Source of the DNA: Asticcacaulis sp. AC460
Lineage (GTDB): Bacteria; Pseudomonadota; Alphaproteobacteria; Caulobacterales; Caulobacteraceae
Assembly (NCBI RefSeq): GCF_000495795.1
Contig: NZ_AWGD01000044.1
Span: 1 to 61,784 of the forward strand
Reading direction: 5' to 3'
Length of the DNA: 61,784 nucleotides
In this document: in pieces, positions 16,943-25,576 of the stretch
Position numbering within the stretch: position 1 is the stretch's first letter
Layout: each line of letters opens with the position of its first letter
Program-made: the position numbers and the translations under genes
Notes under the pieces: model-generated
What the model saw: the letters and a program-made list of their open reading frames with translations, nothing else
What the model was told of the DNA's origin: nothing
The model's database searches: none

Positions 16943-18018
16943 GCGACGACGTGAAGCCCCTGACCGTGGCCGCCACGCGGCCGGCGACTATGACGGCCCT
17001 GGCCAAGCTGAAGGCCGAGCCGGGTATGTGGCAGACCACCGTGCCGGTGCCCGTCTGTGGGCCGGACGAGGTGCTGATCCGCATCACCCACACCGCCATC
17101 TGCGGGACCGATATCCATATCTACAACTGGGATGACTGGGCGGCGAAGACCATCCCCGTCCCCATGGTGACCGGCCACGAATTCGCCGGCGAGATCGTCG
17201 AGATCGGGGCGCGGGTGACGCGCAAGTTGTGGTTGGGCCAGCGGGTTTCCGGCGAAGGCCACGTCATCAGCCTGGACAGCGAAGCCGCCCGCATGGGCCG
17301 CTTCCATCTCGATCCGGACACGCAGGGCATAGGTGTCAACCGGCCGGGGGCTTTTGCGCAATATCTTGCGTTGCCGGCGTTCAATGTCGTGCCCCTACCC
17401 GAGCGCGTTTCGAATGAGGTCGGCGCGGTGCTGGATCCGTTCGGCAATGCCATCCATACCCTGCAGCAGGCCGATGTCGTCGGCGCCGATGTGCTGGTGA
17501 CCGGAGCCGGGCCGATCGGCATCATGGCGGCGGCGGCGGCGCGCTTTGTCGGCGCCCGCAGTGTGACCATCACCGATATCAATCCTTACCGGCTGGAGCT
17601 GGCCGGGCGGATGGCCGATGTCCGCACGGTCGATGTGTCGAAGGAAGACCTGCACGATGTTCGCCGCGAACTTGGCGTGGCCAACGGCTATGATGTGGCG
17701 CTGGAAATGTCGGGCGCCAAGCCGGCCATCCCCCAAGCTTTGGAGCACCTGCGGATGGGCGGGGCGTTAACCTTATTGGGCATCCCGTCGGGCGACAGCA
17801 CGGTGAACTGGTCCGACGTCATCATGAAGGCCATCACCATCCGTGGCGTCTACGGCCGCGAGATGTTCGAGACCTGGCGCAAGATGCTGGGCCTGATCGA
17901 GGGGGGCTTCCCGATCGAGCGGATCATCACCCATCGCTTGCCAGCGTCCGAGTTCCAGGCGGGCTTCGACGCCATGCGGTCAGGCCAGTCCGGCAAGGTC
18001 GTCCTGGCGTGGAACTAG
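16939..18018 (+). CDS. tdh: L-threonine 3-dehydrogenase without structural-zinc cysteines
   Basis: 359 residues, medium-chain zinc dehydrogenase, oxidising threonine to 2-amino-3-oxobutyrate for Kbl. Catalytic zinc ligands are present: Cys55 in [15 protein letters not shown], and His80 and Glu81 in [12 protein letters not shown]. The NAD site is [18 protein letters not shown]. The lobe that normally holds the structural zinc, with four Cys between GEGH and GVNRPGAFA, reads [15 protein letters not shown] here. All four Cys are replaced (Ser111, Ser114, Ala117, Asp125) while the flanks are conserved. The start overlaps the kbl stop. The 3' end overlaps the convergent OCD gene by 4 bases. Confidence 0.93.
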   Translation: MSDDVKPLTVAATRPATMTALAKLKAEPGMWQTTVPVPVCGPDEVLIRITHTAICGTDIHIYNWDDWAAKTIPVPMVTGHEFAGEIVEIGARVTRKLWLGQRVSGEGHVISLDSEAARMGRFHLDPDTQGIGVNRPGAFAQYLALPAFNVVPLPERVSNEVGAVLDPFGNAIHTLQQADVVGADVLVTGAGPIGIMAAAAARFVGARSVTITDINPYRLELAGRMADVRTVDVSKEDLHDVRRELGVANGYDVALEMSGAKPAIPQALEHLRMGGALTLLGIPSGDSTVNWSDVIMKAITIRGVYGREMFETWRKMLGLIEGGFPIERIITHRLPASEFQAGFDAMRSGQSGKVVLAWN

Positions 18019-18935
18019 CGTAGGGCGATGGCCGCCGCCGCCAGGTCCTGGGAGGCTTCGCCGACGCTTTTGAACAGGGTAATGACCTCTTCGCGGCGTT
18101 CGACCTGGGCGTGACGGCACAGGTCGGGCAAGGTGCCGCGGATATCCTCATAACGGATGATGCCGTGCGACAAAGGCCCGGCCAGGTCGCCAGCCTCGCT
18201 CATGGCGGCGTGGCTATCGACCCAGATGCTGGCGCGCGCCATGGCGGCATCGTCGGCCTCGCGCATGTCGTGGGTATAGCCGCCGATCAGGGCGACGTGC
18301 TGGCCAGGCGCCAGCCATTCGCCCTTGACCAAGGGTGTGTGGCTCAGGGTGGCGCAGGCGATGATGTCGGCGCGTTGCGCGGCGTTAGCAAGGTCCTCGG
18401 TCGCCGTCGCCGCAAAGCCGTGGTCGCGAAGATGGTGGGCCAGCTTTTCGGCATTGGCGTGGGTGGGGCTGTAGACGTCGACGGTGCGGATATCGCGGAC
18501 AGCGCGGTAGGCGAAGGCGAGTTCGCTGGCAATCCGGCCGGAGCCGACCAGCAACAGGCGATGGGCGTGGCTTAGGGCAAGCCGGTCAGCGGCGATGGCC
18601 GCCACCGCGGCGGTACGGCGGGCGGTCAGTTCTCCGCCGTCCAGCAGGGCGCGGTGTTCGCCGGTGACGGCGTCGAACAGCAGGTAGCTGGCGGTCACGG
18701 CGGGCAGGCTGCGGGCGGCGTTGCCGGGGGTGACATTGACGATCTTGACGCCGCCGAAGCCTTCGGTCCAGGCCGGCATCATCAGCAGGGTAGCGTCCGG
18801 TTCGCCGGCTTGGTGGACGGTATGGACATGACGCTGGGGGCTGTCGGTTTTGCGCAGCAAAAGCGGCGGCAGGTCGCGCACCAGGACATCGTAAGGCAGC
18901 CGTTCGATCAGGTCGCGGGCGCTGAGAATCTGCAT
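18015..18935 (-). CDS. Ornithine cyclodeaminase/mu-crystallin-family reductase (possible Pip2C/Pyr2C reductase)
   Basis: 306 residues from an ATG with AGGGAG upstream. Typical OCD-family parts: GVKIVNVTPGNAARSLPAVTASYLLFDAVTGEHRALLDGGELTARRTAAVAAIAA, the Rossmann motif LLVGSGRIASELAFAY, and IIACATLSHTPLVKGEWLAPGQHVALIGGYTHDMREAD. Members act as ornithine cyclodeaminases, alanine dehydrogenases or reductases of cyclic imines. The next genes encode pipecolate-type breakdown, so reduction of 1-piperideine-2-carboxylate (or 1-pyrroline-2-carboxylate) to the L-imino acid is the most plausible role. That assignment is inference from context. Confidence 0.85.
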   Translation of the reverse strand: MQILSARDLIERLPYDVLVRDLPPLLLRKTDSPQRHVHTVHQAGEPDATLLMMPAWTEGFGGVKIVNVTPGNAARSLPAVTASYLLFDAVTGEHRALLDGGELTARRTAAVAAIAADRLALSHAHRLLLVGSGRIASELAFAYRAVRDIRTVDVYSPTHANAEKLAHHLRDHGFAATATEDLANAAQRADIIACATLSHTPLVKGEWLAPGQHVALIGGYTHDMREADDAAMARASIWVDSHAAMSEAGDLAGPLSHGIIRYEDIRGTLPDLCRHAQVERREEVITLFKSVGEASQDLAAAAIALR

Positions 18936-18996
18936 GGTGTGGCTCCCTTTTTGCGCAGTGTTAGACCTGAGTTGACGGTCTTGCAAGAAAGGAAGG

Positions 18997-19186
18997 GGGA
19001 ACACGGAAAACACTGAAGGCCGCTGCGCGGCGACACTGAAGACACGGAATTCCGGATTAACAATCTCCCGCGCGAAGCGCCATGCGACAATGTAAAATGT
19101 GAACGCGCTTCGCGCGGGGCAGCACAGATTTACGTGTTTTCAGTGTCCGGCGCCGAAGGCGGCGTTTCAGTGTTTTCCGTGTTCCC
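18997..19186. repeat. 190-bp nested inverted repeat in an intergenic region
   Basis: Outer arms 18997-19046 and 19133-19186 are inverted copies starting GGGAACACGGAAAACACTGA, each with its own small GC hairpin. Inner arms 19067-19080 and 19105-19118 are a perfect 14-bp inverted pair (CCCGCGCGAAGCGC). The unit could fold into one long hairpin and looks like a non-coding mobile or miniature element between two minus-strand genes. Confidence 0.75.
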
Positions 19187-19188
19187 TC

Positions 19189-20109
19189 TTACCTTGCCTC
19201 AGAACTATCAGCTGTCATCTCCGCCAGAATCCACTCCCGGAAGGCCCGCAAGGGCGGGTGGTCACCGCGTTCCGCCGGCCAGGCCAGGTAGTAGGCTTCG
19301 GCGTTCTTCATCTCACCGCCGTCCGGCAAATCCAGCGCACGTACCAGTTGCCCGGCCTTCAGTTCCTCCTCGATCAGGAAGGTCGGCAGCAAGGCCACCC
19401 CCAGCCCTGCCCGCGCCACCTGAGCCACCGTAGCGAACTGGTCGAACAGCATGCCCTGGACATGTTCCGCCGGGGCATTGTGTACCCGCAACCAGCGTTC
19501 CCAGGCATCCGGCCGCGTCGTCAGGTGCAATAACGGCGCGGCGCGTAGATCTCCCGCCGTTGCAAAGCCATGCTGCGCTTTCAGGGCTGGGCTGCAGGCC
19601 GGCACAACATATTCTTCGCGCAGCAAAACCGTCTCCGCCCCCGGCCACCGGCCCAGGCCATGGTGGATGGCGGCGTCCAGCGGCTCCAGGGCGAAATCGA
19701 ACACCGTCAGCCGCGTCATCAGGTTCAGGGTAATCCCCGGACTGGCGTTCAAAAACGACGGCAGGCGCGGCGCCAGCCACCGCGTCCCGAACGTCGGCAA
19801 AATCGCCAGGTTCAACGTCCCGCCCAGAGGATTGGCGCGCAGGTTCAGCGACGCCGTGCCGATCTTTTTCAGGGCATCGCGGATGTCGCGGGCATAGGCC
19901 TCACCGCCGGGCGTCAACCGGATGGTCTGGCGCTCGCGGTGAAACAGCTCGACCTCCAACTGTTCTTCCAGGGCCTTGATCTGGCGGCTGACGGCGCTCT
20001 GGGTCAGGTTTAGTTCGCGCGCCGCCGCCGTGACGCTGCCGGTGCGGGCGGCGGCCTCGAAAGCCTGCAGATGCGACAGGGACGGCAGGAAGCGGCGGGG
20101 GGCTAACAT
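19189..20109 (-). CDS. LysR-family regulator next to the pipecolate oxidase gene
   Basis: 306 residues from an ATG followed by APRRFLPSLSHLQAFEAAA; a longer frame starting 87 bases upstream lacks support. The winged HTH is at about 10-65 (GSVTAAARELNLTQSAVSRQIKALEEQLEVELFHR), followed by a substrate-binding domain (GTLNLAILPTFGTRWLAPRL, GLGVALLPTFLIEEEL). It has the length and look of GcvA/AmpR-type activators. It is divergent from the AmaA-like gene with 122 bases between them, the standard LysR geometry. It probably responds to an amino or imino acid of the pathway. Confidence 0.93.
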   Translation of the reverse strand: MLAPRRFLPSLSHLQAFEAAARTGSVTAAARELNLTQSAVSRQIKALEEQLEVELFHRERQTIRLTPGGEAYARDIRDALKKIGTASLNLRANPLGGTLNLAILPTFGTRWLAPRLPSFLNASPGITLNLMTRLTVFDFALEPLDAAIHHGLGRWPGAETVLLREEYVVPACSPALKAQHGFATAGDLRAAPLLHLTTRPDAWERWLRVHNAPAEHVQGMLFDQFATVAQVARAGLGVALLPTFLIEEELKAGQLVRALDLPDGGEMKNAEAYYLAWPAERGDHPPLRAFREWILAEMTADSSEAR

Positions 20110-20231
20110 ATTCTGATATGGAATGATCTCTTGCGCAAATATCGCTATATCGCGGCTTTTGTTGCGCGTAAACATACCGAAAAAGAATAAACTCACCTTT
20201 GCGAGTCCACTTTACAGGTCAGCGCCTTCCC
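20110..20231. promoter_or_regulatory. Divergent control region of LysR and pipecolate oxidase genes
   Basis: 122 bases, AT-rich relative to its surroundings. It holds TTGCGCAA (20131-20138) and a second TTGCGC (20162-20167), with ATATCGCTATATCGC between. These are candidates for LysR binding but were not matched to a known consensus. Confidence 0.45.
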
Positions 20232-21515
20232 ATGTCCGTACGCCCCACAACTCATGGACTTTGGGAGACCACAGCCCCGCCCGCGCCCGTCACCACGGCG
20301 CTGGCGGGGGATATTTCCTGCGATGTCGCCATTGTCGGCGGCGGCTATACCGGCCTGTCGTGCGCGCTGCACCTGGCCAAGCGCGGCCTGAAGGCCGTTG
20401 TCCTCGAAGCGAAATCCATCGGATTCGGCGGCGCCGGCCGCAATGTCGGCCTGGTCAATGCCGGCATGTGGGTCATGCCCGACGAACTGCCGCGCGTCCT
20501 GGGCGAGGTCCATGGCGACCGGTTGCTCAATCTTTTGGGCAATGCCCCGCAGGCCGTTTTCGATATTGTCGAGAGTTACGGGATTGCCTGCGAACTGCAA
20601 AAACACGGCACCCTGCATTGCGCCGTCGGTGAAAAGGGTTTGGACGAGCTGAAACAGCGCGCGGCGCAGTGGCGTGCCCGCCAGGCGCCCGTCCATCTGC
20701 TGTCGGCCGACGAAGCCGCCCAGCGCATCGGCAGCGACGTCTATTCCGGCGCCCTGCTGGACCTGCGCGCCGGCACCATCCAGCCCATGGCCTATGTCCG
20801 GGGCCTGGCCCATGCCGCGGTCAAGGAAGGCGCTGTGCTCCACACCGACAGCCCGGTGAGCGACGTCGTTGCGAACCGCGAGCGCTGGACGGCCTGGACG
20901 GCCGGCGGATCGGTCACCGCCAACTGGGTGGTCATGGCCACCGACGCCTATACCCAGGGCCCGTGGGAGATCATCCGCAAGGAACAGGTCCACCTGCCCT
21001 ATTTCAATTTGGCGACCCAGCCCCTGCCCGACGCCGTGCGCGCCTCGATTTTGCCGGGTCATGAGGGTTGCTGGGACACCGAAGAGGTTTTGTCGTCCTT
21101 CCGCATGGATGCGCGCGGCCGGTTGGTTTTCGGCAGTGTCGGCGCCCTGCGCGGCACGGGTGAGGCTATCCATCGCGGCTGGGCTTTGCGCGCGTTGCAC
21201 AAGCTGTTCCCGCAGATCGGGCCGGTCGAGTTCGAAGCCGAATGGTTCGGCTGGATCGGGATGACCGACGACAACCTGCCGCGGTTTCACAAATTTGCCG
21301 ACCGCGTTGTCGGCATCAGCGGTTATAATGGCCGCGGAATCGCCCCGGGCACGGTCATGGGCCGGACGCTGGCGGAGTTGATCGCCGGCGAGAAGACCGA
21401 AGACGATTTGCCTTTGCCGCTCACCACGCCCGAAGCGGCGAAGATGCGCGTGCTGAAAGAAGTGTTTTACGAAGCCGGCGCCCAGGCTGTTCACCTGGCC
21501 GGAGCCCGGTTCTGA
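20232..21515 (+). CDS. amaA: AmaA-like L-pipecolate oxidase (FAD-dependent, DAO family)
   Basis: 427 residues. The FAD-binding motif is DVAIVGGGYTGLSCALHLAKRGLKAVVLEAK. This is followed by GFGGAGRNVGLVNAGMWVMPDELPRVLG, GALLDLRAGTIQPMAYVRGLA, CWDTEEVLSSFRMDARGRLVFGS and VVGISGYNGRGIAPGTVMGRTLAELI, all resembling Pseudomonas putida AmaA as I remember it. Its length also matches. AmaA oxidises L-pipecolate to 1-piperideine-6-carboxylate and passes electrons to the respiratory chain or oxygen. The neighbouring AmaB-like dehydrogenase supports this. Other DAO-family roles (gamma-glutamylputrescine or proline oxidation) are the alternatives. Confidence 0.8.
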   Translation: MSVRPTTHGLWETTAPPAPVTTALAGDISCDVAIVGGGYTGLSCALHLAKRGLKAVVLEAKSIGFGGAGRNVGLVNAGMWVMPDELPRVLGEVHGDRLLNLLGNAPQAVFDIVESYGIACELQKHGTLHCAVGEKGLDELKQRAAQWRARQAPVHLLSADEAAQRIGSDVYSGALLDLRAGTIQPMAYVRGLAHAAVKEGAVLHTDSPVSDVVANRERWTAWTAGGSVTANWVVMATDAYTQGPWEIIRKEQVHLPYFNLATQPLPDAVRASILPGHEGCWDTEEVLSSFRMDARGRLVFGSVGALRGTGEAIHRGWALRALHKLFPQIGPVEFEAEWFGWIGMTDDNLPRFHKFADRVVGISGYNGRGIAPGTVMGRTLAELIAGEKTEDDLPLPLTTPEAAKMRVLKEVFYEAGAQAVHLAGARF

Positions 21516-21533
21516 TGTTTAGCTGAAGAAAGA

Positions 21534-21582
21534 TACCCCTCCACCGCTTCGCGGTCCCCCTCCCCACTTCGTGGAGAGGAGT
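21534..21582. repeat. Palindromic GC-rich intergenic repeat (element 2)
   Basis: TACCCCTCCACCGCTTCGCGG plus a CTCCCCACTTCGTGGAG unit: two adjacent small hairpins. Close copies occur at 38191, 42967 and 53254. It lies between the amaA-like and amaB-like genes. Confidence 0.85.
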
Positions 21583-21615
21583 AGCAGCAAGCGATGGCAA
21601 CCGAAGGACTTGACC

Positions 21616-23151
21616 ATGATCACCGAAAAGACCCGCACCGGCGAAGAGGTCGCCAATCTGCTGAAGGCGCTCGGCGTCGACGCCGCCACCTATACCGGCG
21701 GCAGCCTGACCGTCACCTCGCCCGTAACCGGCGATGAGATCGCGCAGACCGTCGAAACCCCGGCCGCCGACGCATCTAAGGCCATCGACGCCGCCCACCA
21801 GGCCTTCCTAGACTGGCGCACCATCCCCGCTCCCAAGCGCGGCGAACTGGTCCGCCTGTTCGGCGAAGAACTGCGGGTCCACAAGGCCGAGCTGGGCAAG
21901 CTGGTCTCGCTGGAAGTCGGCAAGGTCACTTCGGAAGGCCTGGGCGAAGTCCAGGAAATGATCGACATCTGCGACTTCGCCGTTGGCCTGTCGCGGCAAC
22001 TCTACGGCCTGACCATCGCCACGGAACGCAGCCAGCACCGCATGATGGAAACCTGGCACCCGCTGGGCGTGGTCGGCATCATCTCGGCCTTCAACTTCCC
22101 GGTCGCCGTGTGGGCATGGAACGCCGCCCTGGCCCTGGTGTGCGGCAACGCGATCGTGTGGAAGCCGTCGGAAAAGTCCCCCCTCACCGCCCTGGCCACC
22201 CACGCCATCTTCGAACGCGCCCTGAAGCGCTATGTCGACGACGGCTATGACGCCCCGGCGGGCCTGTCGGCCCTGATCATCGGCGGCCGCGACATTGGTG
22301 AAGCCCTGGTCGACCACGACAAGGTCGCCCTGGTCTCGGCCACCGGCTCGACCGCCATGGGTCGCGCAGTCGGCCCCAAGCTGGCCGCGCGCTTTGCCCG
22401 CTCGATCCTGGAACTGGGCGGCAACAACGCCGCCATCATCGCGCCGACCGCCGACCTCGACCTGGCCCTGCGAGGCATCGCCTTCTCGGCCATGGGCACG
22501 GCCGGCCAGCGCTGCACGACGCTGCGCCGCCTGTTCGTCCACGACAGCGTCTATGACACCCTGATCCCGCGCCTCAAAAAGGCTTACGCGTCAGTCAAGA
22601 TCGGTAACCCGATGGAGGACGGCGTCCTGGTCGGCCCGCTGATCGACAAGGCGGCCTTCGACGGCTTCGAAAAGGCCCTCGCCGACGCCAAGGCTTCGGG
22701 CGGCGTCATCACCGGCGGCGAACGCGCTTCGGTCGGCGGCGATAACGCCTATTATGTCCGCCCGGCCATTGTTGAAATGACCAAGCATGAAGGCCCGATG
22801 CTGCGCGAAACCTTTGCACCGATCCTCTATGTGATGCGCTATTCCGACGTGAAGGACGCCATCGCCATGCAGAACGATGTCGGGGCCGGCCTGTCGTCGT
22901 CGATATTCACCAACGATATTCGCGAAGCCGAGCTGTTCATGTCGGCGGCCGGGTCGGACTGCGGCATCGCCAATGTCAATATTGGCACCTCGGGCGCCGA
23001 AATCGGCGGCGCCTTCGGTGGCGAAAAGGAAACCGGCGGCGGCCGTGAATCGGGTTCGGATTCCTGGCGCGCCTATATGCGCCGTGCCACCAACACCATC
23101 AACTACGGCAGCTCTCTGCCGCTGGCCCAGGGCGTGAAATTCGATGTCTGA
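21616..23151 (+). CDS. amaB: AmaB-like L-piperidine-6-carboxylate / aminoadipate semialdehyde dehydrogenase (ALDH7 type)
   Basis: 511 residues from an ATG after GAAGGACTTGACC. It is an NAD-dependent aldehyde dehydrogenase with ELGGNN (catalytic base Glu266) and [13 protein letters not shown] (nucleophile Cys300), the latter being the ALDH7 signature. Other ALDH7-like parts are [32 protein letters not shown] and [34 protein letters not shown]. It oxidises the open form of 1-piperideine-6-carboxylate to 2-aminoadipate. Its 3' end overlaps the gcdH start by 8 bases, so the two are co-translated. Confidence 0.9.
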   Translation: MITEKTRTGEEVANLLKALGVDAATYTGGSLTVTSPVTGDEIAQTVETPAADASKAIDAAHQAFLDWRTIPAPKRGELVRLFGEELRVHKAELGKLVSLEVGKVTSEGLGEVQEMIDICDFAVGLSRQLYGLTIATERSQHRMMETWHPLGVVGIISAFNFPVAVWAWNAALALVCGNAIVWKPSEKSPLTALATHAIFERALKRYVDDGYDAPAGLSALIIGGRDIGEALVDHDKVALVSATGSTAMGRAVGPKLAARFARSILELGGNNAAIIAPTADLDLALRGIAFSAMGTAGQRCTTLRRLFVHDSVYDTLIPRLKKAYASVKIGNPMEDGVLVGPLIDKAAFDGFEKALADAKASGGVITGGERASVGGDNAYYVRPAIVEMTKHEGPMLRETFAPILYVMRYSDVKDAIAMQNDVGAGLSSSIFTNDIREAELFMSAAGSDCGIANVNIGTSGAEIGGAFGGEKETGGGRESGSDSWRAYMRRATNTINYGSSLPLAQGVKFDV

Positions 23152-24346
23152 TACAGCGCATCCCGCGAAGGTCGGCTTTGATTGGGCCGATCCGTTCCTG
23201 CTGCACGAGCAGCTGACGGACGACGAACGCATGATCCAGGACGCCGCCCGCGCCTATTGTCAGGACAACCTGATGCCGCGCGTGCTGAAGGCCTATGGCG
23301 AGGAATATACCGACCGCCATATCTTTAACGAGATGGGCGAACTGGGCCTGCTGGGCGCCACCCTGCCGGAGCAATATGGTGGCGCCGGCGCGTCCTATGT
23401 CGCCTATGGCCTGGTGGCGCGTGAAGTCGAGCGCGTCGATTCCGGTTATCGTTCGATGATGAGCGTGCAGTCGTCGCTGGTCATGCACCCGATCTACGCC
23501 TACGGCACCGAAGAACAGCGCATGAAATACCTGCCGAAGCTGGCGCGCGGCGAATGGGTCGGCTGTTTCGGCCTGACCGAGCCCGATGCCGGTTCGGATC
23601 CGGGCTCGATGCGCACCAAAGCTGAGAAGATCGACGGTGGTTACCGGTTGACCGGCACCAAGATGTGGATTTCCAACTCGCCGATCGCCGATGTTTTTGT
23701 CGTCTGGGCGAAGTCGGATGCCCATGGCGGCGAGATCAAGGGCTTCGTCCTCGAAAAGGGGATGAAGGGCCTGAGCGCACCGAAGATCCACGGCAAGCTG
23801 TCCTTGCGTGCGTCGATCACCGGCGAGATCGTCATGGACGGGGTCGAGGTATCGGAAGATGCTTTGTTGCCGAACGTGTCGGGGTTGAAGGGGCCGTTCG
23901 GCTGTCTCAACCGTGCGCGCTACGGGATCGCCTGGGGCGTCATGGGTGCGGCCGAAGACTGTTGGCATCGCGCCCGCCAGTACGGGCTGGACCGCAAGCA
24001 ATTCGGCAAGCCTTTGGCCCAGATGCAGTTGTTTCAAAAGAAACTGGCGGATATGCAGACCGAGATTACGTTGGGTCTGCAGGCGGCATTGCGCGTCGGT
24101 CAGTTGTTCGACGCCGGCAAGGTGGCGCCGGAGATGATCTCGCTGATCAAGCGCAACAACTGCGGCAAGGCTTTGGATATTGCGCGGGTGGCGCGCGACA
24201 TGCATGGCGGTAATGGGATTCACGAAGAATTTCATGTCATGCGGCATTCGCAGAACCTGGAAACCGTCAACACCTACGAAGGCACGCATGATGTCCACGC
24301 CCTGATCCTGGGCCGGGCTCAGACGGGTCTGCAGGCGTTTTTCTAG
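23144..24346 (+). CDS. gcdH: Glutaryl-CoA dehydrogenase
   Basis: 400 residues, acyl-CoA dehydrogenase family. Diagnostic GcdH features: the glutaryl-carboxylate-binding Arg103 in [17 protein letters not shown], and catalytic Glu379 in [23 protein letters not shown] contacts are in [14 protein letters not shown] and [17 protein letters not shown]. It oxidatively decarboxylates glutaryl-CoA to crotonyl-CoA, the last committed step of the lysine-glutarate route. It overlaps the AmaB gene by 8 bases, and the CoA-transferase gene follows after a hairpin repeat. Confidence 0.97.
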   Translation: MSDTAHPAKVGFDWADPFLLHEQLTDDERMIQDAARAYCQDNLMPRVLKAYGEEYTDRHIFNEMGELGLLGATLPEQYGGAGASYVAYGLVAREVERVDSGYRSMMSVQSSLVMHPIYAYGTEEQRMKYLPKLARGEWVGCFGLTEPDAGSDPGSMRTKAEKIDGGYRLTGTKMWISNSPIADVFVVWAKSDAHGGEIKGFVLEKGMKGLSAPKIHGKLSLRASITGEIVMDGVEVSEDALLPNVSGLKGPFGCLNRARYGIAWGVMGAAEDCWHRARQYGLDRKQFGKPLAQMQLFQKKLADMQTEITLGLQAALRVGQLFDAGKVAPEMISLIKRNNCGKALDIARVARDMHGGNGIHEEFHVMRHSQNLETVNTYEGTHDVHALILGRAQTGLQAFF

Positions 24347-24357
24347 ATCAAGCAAGA

Positions 24358-24402
24358 GGCCCCTCACCCCCACCCTCTCCCCGTGAAGAACGGGGAGAGG
24401 GA
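24358..24402. repeat. Palindromic intergenic repeat between gcdH and CoA-transferase gene (element 3)
   Basis: A 12-bp perfect stem CCCTCTCCCCGT / ACGGGGAGAGGG (24373-24384 and 24390-24401) with a GAAGA loop, preceded by CCCCTCACCCC. There is no T-run, so it could tune rather than end transcription within the operon. It is related to the other CCTCCCC repeats. Confidence 0.8.
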
Positions 24403-24439
24403 GTCACGACAGCGCTCTTCCTCATCTCTTGGCTTTGAT

Positions 24440-25576
24440 ATGAAACCCCTTTCCGGCCTGAAAGTTCTCGAACTGGCGCGTATCCTGGCCGGGCCGTGGT
24501 GCGGCCAGCTTCTCGCCGACCTGGGCGCCGAGGTCATCAAGATCGAACGCCCCGAAACCGGCGACGATACCCGCACCTGGGGGCCTCCGTTTGTCACCGA
24601 TGCCGACGGAAACGCCTGGGGGGCCGCCTATTTCCATAGCTGCAATCGCGGCAAGTCGTCGGTGGCTATCGCTTTCGAGACACCCGAAGGCCAGGCGGCG
24701 ATCCGCGCTTTGGCGGCCGAAGCCGATATCGTCATCGAGAACTTCAAGGTCGGCGGCCTGAAGAAATATGGCCTCGACTATGACAGCCTGAAGGCCGTCA
24801 ATCCGCGCCTGATCTATGCTTCGATCACCGGCTTCGGCCAGACCGGCCCCTATGCCGGCCGCGCCGGTTACGACTACATCATCCAGGGCATGAGCGGTTT
24901 GATGGACATCACCGGCGAGCCCGAGCGCGAGCCGCAGAAGGTCGGCGTCGCCATCGTCGACATCTTCACCGGCGTCTATACGGCCACTGCTATCCTGGCG
25001 GCGCTGAACGGCCGTCATGCCACCGGCGAAGGCTGCCATATCGACATGTCGCTATTCGATACCGCCACCGCCGTGTTGGCCAACCAGGCGTCGAACTACC
25101 TGGTGTCGGGCAAGTCGCCGATGCGGCTGGGCAATGCCCATCCCAATATCGCGCCGTACCAGGTGTTCCAGGTCGCCGATGGCCATGTCATTATCGCCGT
25201 AGGCAATGACGGTCAGTTCCAGAAGCTGTGCGCCGCCCTGGGCGCGGCCGAGGTCGGCGCCAATCCGGCCTATGCCACCAATGCCTTGCGTGTGGCGGGT
25301 CGCACGGATTTGCAATCCGCTTTGTGGCCGTTTTTGCTGCAGCATACACGCACCGATCTGCTCGATTTGCTGGAGCGTCACGGTGTGCCGGCCGGGCCGA
25401 TCAGCCGCATCGAGGACGTATTCAGCGACCCGCAGATCATCCATCGCGGCCTGAAACTGGAACTGGACGGCGTGCCGTCGGTCGCCTCCCCTATCGTTAT
25501 TGACGGCCGGCGCATGGCGGCCGATACCCCCTCCCCCAAGCTTGGCTCCGGCGAGCCGCAATGGAAAGACTCATGA
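24440..25576 (+). CDS. Class III (CaiB/BaiF) CoA-transferase, probable glutarate CoA-transferase
   Basis: 378 residues from MKPLSGLKVLELARILAGPWCGQLLADLGAEVIKIERP, the family N-terminus; an upstream Met would translate part of the repeat. ENFKVGGLKKYGLDY and SITGFGQTGPY are typical. GVAIVDIFTGVYTATAILAAL carries the catalytic Asp174. Next to gcdH, as with the CoA-transferase beside gcdH in Pseudomonas, it most likely activates glutarate to glutaryl-CoA with succinyl-CoA or a similar donor. The donor and acceptor are inferred. Its stop overlaps the next ATG (ATGA). Confidence 0.88.
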   Translation: MKPLSGLKVLELARILAGPWCGQLLADLGAEVIKIERPETGDDTRTWGPPFVTDADGNAWGAAYFHSCNRGKSSVAIAFETPEGQAAIRALAAEADIVIENFKVGGLKKYGLDYDSLKAVNPRLIYASITGFGQTGPYAGRAGYDYIIQGMSGLMDITGEPEREPQKVGVAIVDIFTGVYTATAILAALNGRHATGEGCHIDMSLFDTATAVLANQASNYLVSGKSPMRLGNAHPNIAPYQVFQVADGHVIIAVGNDGQFQKLCAALGAAEVGANPAYATNALRVAGRTDLQSALWPFLLQHTRTDLLDLLERHGVPAGPISRIEDVFSDPQIIHRGLKLELDGVPSVASPIVIDGRRMAADTPSPKLGSGEPQWKDS

